The notes under the pieces were generated by a model. It was not told where the DNA came from. It saw only the letters and a list, made by a program, of their open reading frames with translations, and ran no database searches. Position numbers and translations under genes: made by a program. Source: Microvirga soli (lineage in GTDB: Bacteria > Pseudomonadota > Alphaproteobacteria > Rhizobiales > Beijerinckiaceae). From it: 49,946 nt of DNA. The DNA lies in NCBI RefSeq assembly GCF_016734765.1, contig NZ_JAERQE010000034.1, positions 1 through 49,946 on the forward strand, read 5' to 3'. Below, piece by piece: positions 17,556 through 25,392 of the stretch (position 1 is its first letter; every line of letters starts with the position of its first letter).

Positions 17556-18134
17556 ATGCAGAGCAGCCTGAAGCAGCGGGAAGCAGTGCCTAGAGGAAGC
17601 CCAAGCACGCCTCCGGTTCAGCCACCCGGCTTCACCTCCGTACTGGAGAGGAACATCGATGCCCTGCGCCAGAAGCGCCAGGAGGAGGAAAGAAGAGCCA
17701 GTCTTCAGGATCGTATTGCCCAGACAATTACCCGCTTCACGGGCAGCATGGCGTTTGTCTACGCGCACCTTGCGCTGGTCAGCGGGTGGATTGCTACCAA
17801 CCTTGGGATAATCCCAGGTGTGCCCATCTTCGACCCGACTTTTGTGATCCTTGCGACCTTTGCGTCGGTCGAGGCGATCTTTCTCTCCACCTTCGTCCTG
17901 ATCAGCCAGAATCGCGCCGCCGCAGAAGCTGACCGTCGTTCCGAGCTGGATCTTCAGACGAACCTTCTGTCGGAACATGAAATCACGCGGCTCCTGACGC
18001 TGACCCGGGCCATCGCCGAGCATCTGGGCATCAAGGAAGCCAATGACCCGACCTTGGAGGAGCTGGAACGGCATGTTGCGCCAGAGAAGGTGCTCGACCG
18101 GCTGACGGAGGACGGCGAGAACCGCTCGTCCTGA
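17556..18134 (+). CDS. DUF1003-family membrane protein
   Basis: A 192-residue protein with a hydrophilic, partly coiled N-terminus (LRQKRQEEERRASLQDRIA), two membrane segments (about 62-84 and 95-117) and a cytoplasmic helical tail (LSEHEITRLLTLTRAIAEHLGI). The pattern FTGSMAFVYAHLA, FDPTFVILATFASVEAIFLS and FVLISQNR is that of DUF1003, a family of unknown function. The ribosome binding site is weak (GGAATGG), and the start is chosen as the first ATG after the divergent small frame. Confidence 0.82.
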   Translation: MQSSLKQREAVPRGSPSTPPVQPPGFTSVLERNIDALRQKRQEEERRASLQDRIAQTITRFTGSMAFVYAHLALVSGWIATNLGIIPGVPIFDPTFVILATFASVEAIFLSTFVLISQNRAAAEADRRSELDLQTNLLSEHEITRLLTLTRAIAEHLGIKEANDPTLEELERHVAPEKVLDRLTEDGENRSS

Positions 18135-18170
18135 CAGATGCCTTGAGAGGATCAGGATCTCGTGGGGAAA

Positions 18171-18246
18171 TGGTGGGCGGTGAGGGGATCGAACCCCCGA
18201 CCTGCGGTGTGTAAAACCGATGCTCTACCAGCTGAGCTAACCGCCC
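18171..18246 (-). tRNA. tRNA-Val (anticodon TAC)
   Basis: A 76-base cloverleaf with encoded CCA: acceptor GGGCGGT with ACCGCCC, D-arm GCTC/GAGC, anticodon loop TTTACAC, T-loop TTCGATC. Confidence 0.96.
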
Positions 18247-18260
18247 GACAGGCCTGACAT

Positions 18261-18300
18261 AAAAACAGAAGGCCAACAACGCAAGCGCCGTCGGCCTTCT
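18261..18300 (-). terminator. terminator of the HU gene
   Basis: An 8-bp stem (18267-18274 with 18293-18300) followed on the minus strand by CTG and five T, 27 bases past the hupB stop. It sits just before the tRNA-Val gene, which must therefore have its own promoter or be read from processing of another transcript. Confidence 0.75.
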
Positions 18301-18327
18301 TTGCAACCAAACGCTATCAAAAAGCGA

Positions 18328-18606
18328 TTACTTCGCGTTGACGGCGTCCTTCAGGCCGGCGCCTGCGCGGAACTTGGGGGTCTTGGATGCGGGAACCTTG
18401 ACCTTCTCGCCGGTGCGCGGGTTGCGCGCTTCGCCGGCGGCGCGGTTGGTCACCACGAACGTGCCGAAACCGACGATCTTGACCTCGTCGCCCTTCTTCA
18501 GAGCGCCGGTGATCGCCTCGATGGCGGCGTCGATCGCATCACCAGCCTGGCCACGCGAAAGGCCCACCTTGTCGGCGACGGCCGCAACGAGCTCGCCTTT
18601 ATTCAT
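18328..18606 (-). CDS. hupB: DNA-binding protein HU (beta type)
   Basis: A 92-residue nucleoid protein that bends DNA as a dimer. MNKGELVAAVADKVGLSRGQ at the N-terminus, GFGTFVV (47-53) and the DNA-binding arm RNPRTGEKVKVPASKTPKF (61-79) with the conserved RNPxTG are all present. GGAGG lies eight bases before the ATG. It is downstream of lon on the same strand, an order seen in many proteobacteria, but lon has a terminator and hupB an own promoter candidate, so it is probably transcribed alone. Confidence 0.96.
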   Translation of the reverse strand: MNKGELVAAVADKVGLSRGQAGDAIDAAIEAITGALKKGDEVKIVGFGTFVVTNRAAGEARNPRTGEKVKVPASKTPKFRAGAGLKDAVNAK

Positions 18607-18716
18607 AGTCTTATCCTCCAGTGATCACGGCAGCCGCAAAAGGAAATGGTCCACCGTTTCAGGGACAAACCGTTTGGCGCAAAGCTTGTCCGTAGGCAAG
18701 CCCCGAAGTCGCTGGA

Positions 18717-18745
18717 ATCATGTGTTTTTTGGCACTTCACGTCAA
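18717..18745 (-). promoter_or_regulatory. sigma-70-type promoter candidate for hupB
   Basis: On the minus strand TTGACG (18740-18745) and CATGAT (18717-18722) are 17 bases apart, giving a leader of about 100 bases before the HU start. The -10 matches only four of six consensus bases. The -35 begins inside the T-run of the lon terminator. Confidence 0.4.
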
Positions 18746-18776
18746 AAAGAAGCCCCCGAACTCGCGTCCGGAGGCT
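18744..18776 (-). terminator. rho-independent terminator of lon
   Basis: An imperfect stem (AGCCTCCG with CGGGGGCT, 18751-18776) followed on the minus strand by TCTTTTT, 26 bases past the lon stop. Confidence 0.8.
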
Positions 18777-18801
18777 CCTGTCGTTACGTCAGCGTCTGGC
18801 T

Positions 18802-21228
18802 TTAGTGAGCCACGACCCCGGTCGAGTCGTCCTCGACGGCGGGCTTCGGACCCTTGAGAACCGAAGCCTCGTCCCATTCGATCCGCTCCGGCATGCGCAC
18901 GAGGGCGTGCTGGAGAACCTGATCCATCATGGAGACCGGCACGATCTCCAGGCCGTTCTTCACGCTGGCCGGGATGTCGACCAGATCCTTGGCGTTCTCC
19001 TCGGGAATCAAGACCTTCTTGATGCCGCCGCGAAGGGCCGCCAGGAGCTTCTCTTTAAGACCGCCGATAGGCAGCACCCTGCCCCGCAGCGTCACCTCAC
19101 CCGTCATGGCGATATCGCGGCGAACCGGGATGCTCGTAATGACGGATACGATGGCGGTCGCCATGGCGATGCCGGCGGACGGACCATCCTTGGGCGTCGC
19201 ACCTTCCGGCACGTGCACGTGGATGTCGCGACGGTCGAACATGGGCGGCTCGACGCCGAAATCGAGGGCCCGGGAGCGGACGTAGGACGCCGCAGCCGAG
19301 ATCGACTCCTTCATGACATCACGAAGGTTGCCCGTGACGGTCATTTTGCCCTTGCCCGGCATCATGATGCCTTCGATGGTCAGCAGCTCGCCACCCACCT
19401 CGGTCCAGGCCAAGCCCGTGACTGCGCCCACCATGTCCTCGGTCTCGGCCTCGCCATAGCGATAGCGCGGGGGACCAAGGAATTCCGGCAGGTTGGCGGT
19501 CGTGACCTCCACCGACTTGACCTTGGAGATCAGGATCTCCTTGACGGCCTTGCGGATGAGGTTGGCCAGCTCGCGCTCGAGGTTACGCACGCCCGCCTCG
19601 CGGGTGTAGCGGCGGATCAGCATGAGGAGAGCCTCGTCGCCGATCTTCCACTCCTTCTCCGCCAGACCATGCTTCTTCGTGGAAGATGGGATCAGGTGCG
19701 TGCGGGCAATCTCGGCCTTCTCTTCCTCGGTGTAACCCGCGATGCGGATCACTTCCATACGGTCGAGAAGCGGGCCGGGAATGTTGAGCGTGTTGGCCGT
19801 CGTCACGAACATCACGTTGGACAGGTCGTAATCGACCTCCAGATAATGGTCGTTGAAGGTCGAGTTCTGCTCAGGGTCGAGAACCTCGAGCAGGGCCGCC
19901 GACGGGTCGCCGCGGAAGTCCATCCCCATCTTGTCGATCTCGTCGAGCAGGATGAGCGGGTTGGACGTCTTAGCCTTGCGCATCGACTGGATGATCTTGC
20001 CGGGCATCGAGCCGATATAGGTCCGACGGTGACCGCGGATCTCCGACTCGTCACGGACGCCGCCGAGCGACATGCGCACGAACTCGCGGCCCGTGGCCTT
20101 GGCGATCGACTTGCCGAGCGAGGTCTTGCCCACGCCGGGAGGACCGACGAGGCAGAGGATCGGGCCCGTGAGCTTGTTGGCGCGCTGCTGCACGGCCAGG
20201 TACTCGACGATGCGCTCCTTGACCTTCTCGAGGCCGTAGTGATCCGAATCGAGCAGATCCTGCGCGGCCTTCAGGTCCTTCTTCATCTTCGAGCGGCGGT
20301 TCCACGGGATCCCGAGCAGCCAATCGAGATAGTTGCGCACGACGGTCGCTTCCGCCGACATAGGCGACATCTGGCGGAGCTTCTTGAGCTCGCCCATCGC
20401 CTTCTCGCGGGCTTCCTTCGTGAACTTGGTCTTCTCAATCTTGTCCTCGAGCTCGGCCAGCTCGTCGCGACCTTCGTCGTCGCCGAGCTCCTTCTGGATC
20501 GCCTTCATCTGCTCGTTGAGGTAGTACTCGCGCTGCGTCTTCTCCATCTGACGCTTCACGCGGGTGCGGATCCGCTTCTCGACCTGGAGAACCGAAATCT
20601 CGCTCTCCATCATGCCGAGTACCTTCTCCAGGCGCTGGGCAACGGTCGGGGTCTCAAGGATCGCCTGCTTGTCGGCGATCTTGATGGCCAGGTGCGAAGC
20701 GATGGTGTCGGCGAGCTTGGCCGGCTCGTCGATCTGGGTCACGGCGGTGACGACTTCCGGCGAGACCTTCTTGTTCAGCTTCACATAGTTTTCGAATTCG
20801 GACACGACGGAGCGGGCAAGCGCCTCGGCCTCGACCTGATCGCCAAGCGCATCAGGAAGAGCCTCGGCCTCGGCCTCGTAATATTCGTCCGTGCGGGTAT
20901 AGGTCTTCACCTGGGCCCGGCTCGCGCCTTCGACCAGCACCTTCACGGTGCCATCGGGCAGCTTCAGGAGCTGGAGCACGTTGGCCAGGGTACCGACCTT
21001 ATAGATCGCATCCGTTGCCGGATCGTCATCCGTCGCATCGATCTGGGTTGCCAGAAGGATATGACGATCCCCCTTGACCACCTCCTCAAGCGCGCGGATC
21101 GACTTTTCGCGGCCGACGAAGAGCGGCACGATCATATGCGGAAAGACAACAATGTCGCGCAGAGGCAGAACCGCATAGGTTCCGGTCGAGCCTGGAACAA
21201 CAGGCTGACGTGGCTTCGATTGTGTCAT
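18802..21228 (-). CDS. lon: ATP-dependent protease Lon (LonA type)
   Basis: An 808-residue soluble protease that unfolds and degrades damaged and regulatory proteins as a hexamer. The N-terminal LON domain starts at AVLPLRDIVVFPHMIVPLFV; a long helical region follows (about 210-300). The AAA+ module has Walker A GPPGVGKTS at 362-370 and Walker B LILLDEID at 425-432. The protease domain has the catalytic Ser684 in PKDGPSAG and Lys725 in GGLKEK. The start at 21228 has AAGGAAG eight bases upstream; the upstream in-frame ATG at 21270 does not. The gene sits 229 bases downstream of clpX with a heat-shock-type promoter in the gap. Confidence 0.97.
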   Translation of the reverse strand: MTQSKPRQPVVPGSTGTYAVLPLRDIVVFPHMIVPLFVGREKSIRALEEVVKGDRHILLATQIDATDDDPATDAIYKVGTLANVLQLLKLPDGTVKVLVEGASRAQVKTYTRTDEYYEAEAEALPDALGDQVEAEALARSVVSEFENYVKLNKKVSPEVVTAVTQIDEPAKLADTIASHLAIKIADKQAILETPTVAQRLEKVLGMMESEISVLQVEKRIRTRVKRQMEKTQREYYLNEQMKAIQKELGDDEGRDELAELEDKIEKTKFTKEAREKAMGELKKLRQMSPMSAEATVVRNYLDWLLGIPWNRRSKMKKDLKAAQDLLDSDHYGLEKVKERIVEYLAVQQRANKLTGPILCLVGPPGVGKTSLGKSIAKATGREFVRMSLGGVRDESEIRGHRRTYIGSMPGKIIQSMRKAKTSNPLILLDEIDKMGMDFRGDPSAALLEVLDPEQNSTFNDHYLEVDYDLSNVMFVTTANTLNIPGPLLDRMEVIRIAGYTEEEKAEIARTHLIPSSTKKHGLAEKEWKIGDEALLMLIRRYTREAGVRNLERELANLIRKAVKEILISKVKSVEVTTANLPEFLGPPRYRYGEAETEDMVGAVTGLAWTEVGGELLTIEGIMMPGKGKMTVTGNLRDVMKESISAAASYVRSRALDFGVEPPMFDRRDIHVHVPEGATPKDGPSAGIAMATAIVSVITSIPVRRDIAMTGEVTLRGRVLPIGGLKEKLLAALRGGIKKVLIPEENAKDLVDIPASVKNGLEIVPVSMMDQVLQHALVRMPERIEWDEASVLKGPKPAVEDDSTGVVAH

Positions 21229-21379
21229 GAGGTGACTTCCTTTTGACTGCGTCCGGGGATCCCCTCGCATGAGCTGGACCTCAGACGGATAACCGGAATG
21301 CTCAGGCTCTTGTTATGGGCTGCATCCGGTACGCCGGGCCCTCCCTCGGGAGATGAGCGGACAGCTCCGGCGCAAGAGA

Positions 21380-21410
21380 TAATGTGGCGTTGCGGACCAT
21401 TCCTTTCAAG
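21380..21410 (-). promoter_or_regulatory. heat-shock (RpoH/sigma-32) promoter candidate for lon
   Basis: On the minus strand CTTGAAA (complement of 21404-21410) is followed after 16 bases by CCACATTA (complement of 21380-21387), close to the sigma-32 consensus CTTGAAA - CCCATNTA. The start point would lie about 145 bases before the lon ATG. Lon belongs to the heat-shock regulon in most proteobacteria. Confidence 0.65.
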
Positions 21411-21457
21411 AAGATGGCCCGCAACGGGTTGGTTCATAGGGAGCCCCTGAGCCTGCC

Positions 21458-22726
21458 TTAGGCGCTGGCGCTGGCAGCCTGATCGTTGCGCTCGCCGTGG
21501 ATGAAGAGCGGCTTGGCCTTGCCCTCCACCACCTCGGGCCCGATCACCACCTGCTCGACGGAATCGAGGCCCGGCAGGTCGTACATGGTCTCCAGCAGGA
21601 TGCCTTCCATGATGGACCGCAGGCCGCGGGCACCTGTCTTGCGCTCGATCGCCTTCTTGGCGATGAGGGTCAGGGCCTCGTCCTGGAACGTCAGCTGAAC
21701 GTTCTCCATCTCGAAGAGCCGCTGGTACTGCTTCACCAAGGCGTTCTTCGGCTCCTGCAGAATGGTCTTCAGGGCGTCGATATCGAGGTCTTCCAGGGTT
21801 GCCAGGACCGGCAGACGGCCGACGAACTCGGGAATCAGGCCGAATTTCAGCAGATCCTCCGGCTCCACCTCGCGGAAAATCTCGCCCGTCCGGCGGTCGT
21901 CAGGCGAGCTCACCGAGGCGCCAAAGCCGATGGACGTGCCCTTGCCGCGGCTGGCGATGATCCGCTCCAGACCCGCAAAGGCGCCACCGCAGATGAACAG
22001 GATGTTCGTGGTGTCGACCTGCAGGAACTCCTGTTGCGGGTGCTTGCGGCCGCCCTGGGGAGGCACGGATGCGACAGTGCCTTCCATGATCTTCAGAAGT
22101 GCCTGCTGCACGCCCTCGCCCGACACGTCGCGGGTGATCGAGGGATTGTCCGACTTGCGGGAGATCTTGTCGATCTCGTCGATATAGACGATGCCTCGCT
22201 GCGCCCGCTCCACATTGTAGTCGGAAGCCTGGAGCAGCTTGAGGATGATGTTCTCCACGTCCTCGCCGACGTACCCGGCCTCGGTCAGGGTCGTGGCGTC
22301 CGCCATAGTGAACGGGACGTCCAAGATCCGGGCGAGGGTCTGGGCCAGCAGGGTTTTACCCGAGCCGGTGGGACCGATCAGCAGGATGTTCGACTTGGCC
22401 AGTTCGACGTCGTTGTGCTTCGTCGCATGGGCCAAACGCTTGTAATGGTTGTGGACCGCTACCGAGAGCACCTTCTTGGCGTGCTCCTGGCCGATCACGT
22501 AGTCGTCCAGAACGCGGCTGATTTCCTTCGGGGTCGGAACCCCGTCGCGGGACTTCACAAGCGACGATTTCGATTCCTCGCGGATGATGTCCATGCAGAG
22601 CTCGACGCATTCATCGCAGATGAAAACCGTCGGGCCAGCGATCAGCTTGCGAACCTCATGCTGGCTCTTGCCGCAAAAGGAGCAGTACAGCGTGCTCTTA
22701 GAGTCGTTGCCGCCAGCCTTGGTCAT
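21458..22726 (-). CDS. clpX: ATP-dependent unfoldase ClpX
   Basis: A 422-residue AAA+ unfoldase that feeds substrates into ClpP. The zinc domain has C15, C18, C37 and C40 (YCSFCGK...FICDECVELC). Walker A GPTGSGKT is at 118-125, the pore loop GYVG at 151-154, Walker B GIVYIDEIDKI at 178-188, and the ClpP-docking loop contains IGFGA. The ATG at 22726 has GGAG eight bases upstream, and an earlier in-frame ATG does not. It follows clpP on the same strand after 225 bases with two inverted repeats. Confidence 0.97.
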   Translation of the reverse strand: MTKAGGNDSKSTLYCSFCGKSQHEVRKLIAGPTVFICDECVELCMDIIREESKSSLVKSRDGVPTPKEISRVLDDYVIGQEHAKKVLSVAVHNHYKRLAHATKHNDVELAKSNILLIGPTGSGKTLLAQTLARILDVPFTMADATTLTEAGYVGEDVENIILKLLQASDYNVERAQRGIVYIDEIDKISRKSDNPSITRDVSGEGVQQALLKIMEGTVASVPPQGGRKHPQQEFLQVDTTNILFICGGAFAGLERIIASRGKGTSIGFGASVSSPDDRRTGEIFREVEPEDLLKFGLIPEFVGRLPVLATLEDLDIDALKTILQEPKNALVKQYQRLFEMENVQLTFQDEALTLIAKKAIERKTGARGLRSIMEGILLETMYDLPGLDSVEQVVIGPEVVEGKAKPLFIHGERNDQAASASA

Positions 22727-22789
22727 TATCACATCTCCAATCCGCACCGGGACGGCCCTTCCGGCCCAGCACTTCTTCTAAGTTTATGA

Positions 22790-22818
22790 GCGACGGGCCT
22801 AACGAAAGGTTCCGTCGC
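22790..22818 (-). other. inverted repeat in the clpX leader
   Basis: A 7-bp stem GCGACGG/CCGTCGC (22790-22796 with 22812-22818) about 65 bases before the clpX start. It may fold in the clpX leader or be a regulator site; nothing shows which. Confidence 0.45.
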
Positions 22819-22864
22819 TAAGAATTGAACGATCAAATCGCCACGTGTTCCGAATCCACATGCA

Positions 22865-22885
22865 ATCACGCGGGAGCCGCGTGAT
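22865..22885 (-). other. perfect hairpin between clpP and clpX
   Basis: A 9-bp stem with a three-base loop (22865-22873 with 22877-22885), 67 bases past the clpP stop. No T-run follows, so it is either a 3' end stabiliser for clpP mRNA or an attenuating structure. Confidence 0.5.
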
Positions 22886-22951
22886 CAATAGAAACGGAAT
22901 TGCCCGCCAAAAAGACGCACCCTGGAGGAATTTGTCCCCAGGATTTAAGGG

Positions 22952-23584
22952 TTAGGCCGGAGTGGCTGCCGGCTCGGGACGCTTGGAGACGACCTGGTCG
23001 ATCAGGCCGAACTCCCGGGCTGCCTCAGCGGTCATGAAGTTGTCGCGCTCCAGGGCCCGCTCGACGGCCTCGTAGGGCTGGCCGGTGTGCTGGACGTAGA
23101 TCTCGTTCAGCCGGCGCTTGAGGGCCTCGCTCTCGCGGGCGTGGATCATGATATCCGTGACCTGACCCTGATAGCCGCCGGAGGGCTGGTGGACCATGAT
23201 GCGAGCGTTCGGGAGGGCGAAGCGCATTCCCTTCTCGCCTGCGGTCAGCAGGAGGGAGCCCATGGAGGCCGCCTGGCCGACGCAGAGGGTCGAGACCGGG
23301 CATCGGATGAACTGCATGGTGTCGTAGATCGACAGGCCCGATGTCACTACGCCGCCGGGCGAGTTGATGTAGAAGGAGATTTCCTTCTTCGGGTTCTCGG
23401 CCTCGAGGAACAGAAGCTGTGCCACGATCAGCGAGGCCGAGTAGTCTTCGACAGGGCCCGTGAGGAAGATAATCCGTTCGCGCAAGAGGCGCGAATAGAT
23501 GTCGAATGCCCGCTCGCCGCGGTTCGACTGCTCGACCACCATCGGGACAAGCGTATTGTTTAAGAGCGCTACCGGATCTCTCAT
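22952..23584 (-). CDS. clpP: ATP-dependent Clp protease proteolytic subunit ClpP
   Basis: A 210-residue serine peptidase that forms the two-ring ClpP chamber. The catalytic triad is S107 (GQAASMGS), H132 (MVHQPSGG) and D181 (ERDNFM). The start at MRDPVALLNN matches the usual alphaproteobacterial N-terminus with TLVPMVVEQ; an upstream open frame with ATG at 23638 adds 18 residues without a better ribosome binding site. It follows trigger factor after 77 bases and precedes clpX, the usual tig-clpP-clpX order. Confidence 0.96.
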   Translation of the reverse strand: MRDPVALLNNTLVPMVVEQSNRGERAFDIYSRLLRERIIFLTGPVEDYSASLIVAQLLFLEAENPKKEISFYINSPGGVVTSGLSIYDTMQFIRCPVSTLCVGQAASMGSLLLTAGEKGMRFALPNARIMVHQPSGGYQGQVTDIMIHARESEALKRRLNEIYVQHTGQPYEAVERALERDNFMTAEAAREFGLIDQVVSKRPEPAATPA

Positions 23585-23661
23585 TGTCTCACTGCTCCAG
23601 TTCGGCCGCGCAGATTCGCGGCCGTGCATGTCATGCAAGCAACGAGACGCTTAAGGGAGCG

Positions 23662-25023
23662 TTACTCGCCCTTGCCGGATTTCTCTTCGTCCTCGTCGCT
23701 GAACAGCGCGTCCTTGGAGACGGTCTCTTCGTTCACCTTCACCTGGGACAGGATCTGGTCGACGACTTTCTCTTCGAACAGAGGAGCCCGGATTTCAGCT
23801 AGGGCCTGCGGGTTCTTTTGGTAGAACTCCCAAACCTGGCGCTCCTGGCCGGGGTATTGGCGGACCCGCTCGATGAGGGCCTGAGTCACCTCGTCGTCGG
23901 AAATCTTGATATCGGACTTCTCACCGATCTGTGCAAGGACCAAACCGAGGCGCACGCGACGCTCGGCGATCTTGCGGTACTCAGCCTTGGCCTCGTCCTC
24001 GGTGGTTTCCTCATCCTCGAAGGTGCGGTTGTTGGACTTCATGTCGCCCATGACCTGCGACCACACGGCGCCGAACTCCTGCTCGACCAGGGTCGGCGGC
24101 AGCTCGAAGCTGTACTTGGCGTCCAAGGCGTCCAGGAGGTCCTTCTTGACCTTGCGGCGGGACTGGGTGTCGAAATCCTTGCGGATGGCGTCACGGACCG
24201 CTTCCTTGAGCTTGTCCAGGGATTCCATGCCGAAGCCCTTAGCCATCTCGTCGTCGATCTTCAGCTCGCCAGGAGCCTCGACTTCCTTCACGGTCACGTC
24301 GAACTCGGCGTCCTTGCCGGCCAGATGAGCGGCCATGTAGTTCACCGGGAAGGTGACCTTCACGAGCTTGGTGTCGTTGGCCTTGAGGCCGAGGAGTTGG
24401 TCCTCGAAGCCCGGGATGAAGGTGTTGGAGCCGAGCTCGACCCGGATGTCCTGGCCGTTGCCGCCTTCAAACTCGGTGCCGTCGATGCGGCCCACGAAGT
24501 CCACGACCACGCGGTCGCCGGACACGGCCTCGCCGTCCTTCGTCTCGAAGGAGCGGTTCTGCTTGGCCATGCGCTCAAGCGATTCGGTGATCTCGGCATC
24601 GGTGATCTCGGCCACCGGCTTCGTCACCGCCACGTCCGACAGATCGGCCAGCTCAAAGTCCGGCAGAACCTCGAGGGCGACGGTGAAGGCCAGGTCGCCC
24701 TTGGCGTCCATGGCCTTCTCGACCTCTTCCTGGCTCTCGGGGAACTGGACCTGCGGCTCATTGGCGAGCTTCAGGCTGTTGTCCTCGACGATCTTGCGGT
24801 TGGCTTCGTTGACGGCGTTCTGCATGACGTCGGCCATGACGGAGCGGCCATAGACCTTGCGCAGGTGCCCCATCGGCACTTTGCCCGGGCGGAACCCGTT
24901 GAGCCGAACCCGGTCCTTGAGGGTCGACAATTCGCTGTTCAGGCGCTCTTCCAACTCGGTGGCCGGGAGCACGACCTTGAACTCTCGCTTCAAGCCTTGG
25001 GACAGTGTTTCCGTCACCTGCAT
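23662..25023 (-). CDS. tig: trigger factor, ribosome-bound chaperone and prolyl isomerase
   Basis: A 453-residue chaperone acting on nascent chains at the ribosome exit tunnel. The N-terminal domain has the ribosome-docking signature GFRPGKVP; the FKBP-type isomerase domain spans roughly 155-245 (GDRVVVDFVGRIDGTEFEGG and FIPGFEDQLLG); a long helical C-terminal domain follows and ends in an acidic tail (DEDEEKSGKGE). The start is set at MQVTETLSQGLKREF, with AAGGCG nine bases upstream. It lies 115 bases from tRNA-Leu and is the first gene of the proteolysis block. Confidence 0.96.
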   Translation of the reverse strand: MQVTETLSQGLKREFKVVLPATELEERLNSELSTLKDRVRLNGFRPGKVPMGHLRKVYGRSVMADVMQNAVNEANRKIVEDNSLKLANEPQVQFPESQEEVEKAMDAKGDLAFTVALEVLPDFELADLSDVAVTKPVAEITDAEITESLERMAKQNRSFETKDGEAVSGDRVVVDFVGRIDGTEFEGGNGQDIRVELGSNTFIPGFEDQLLGLKANDTKLVKVTFPVNYMAAHLAGKDAEFDVTVKEVEAPGELKIDDEMAKGFGMESLDKLKEAVRDAIRKDFDTQSRRKVKKDLLDALDAKYSFELPPTLVEQEFGAVWSQVMGDMKSNNRTFEDEETTEDEAKAEYRKIAERRVRLGLVLAQIGEKSDIKISDDEVTQALIERVRQYPGQERQVWEFYQKNPQALAEIRAPLFEEKVVDQILSQVKVNEETVSKDALFSDEDEEKSGKGE

Positions 25024-25138
25024 GGTACTATTCGCCTTCATCCACTCGAATATGAATCTCAAATCCAGGCTCCGGTCGATGCGGCGTCATGCCGTCACCT
25101 GAGCCGCTCGGAGCCTCCGGATCCAACCCTGACGGGAT

Positions 25139-25223
25139 TGGTGCGGGCGGAGGGACTCGAACCCCCACAACTTGCGTCGCTGGAACCTAAATCCAGTGCG
25201 TCTACCAATTCCGCCACGCCCGC
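25139..25223 (-). tRNA. tRNA-Leu (anticodon TAG)
   Basis: An 85-base class II tRNA with encoded CCA: acceptor GCGGGCG with CGCCCGC, anticodon stem CTGGA/TCCAG with loop TTTAGGT, a long variable arm, and T-loop TTCGAGT. Confidence 0.96.
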
Positions 25224-25392
25224 GCGTAAGCGGCGCGCGAACGCGCCCCTCTTCCGGGACGCGGCTCTATAGCATGGTTGAGAAAGTGTGCATCAAAAAA
25301 GTTCGTGGGCAATCAATCGGCAACCAAACTTGGCCGTTCACGTTCAACGCTGTACCCGTATCAGCACCTTCGAGCCATTCGCGAGCCTCTGC

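Noticed and set aside
18646..21246. Plus-strand open frame of 866 codons
   Set aside because: It is antisense to lon, has no recognisable domain, is dominated by His, Arg, Leu and Asp as expected for the opposite strand of a GC-rich gene, and lacks a ribosome binding site.
21497..25272. Long plus-strand open frames opposite clpX, clpP and tig
   Set aside because: These follow the codon phase of the real minus-strand genes; composition and lack of ribosome binding sites mark them as shadows.
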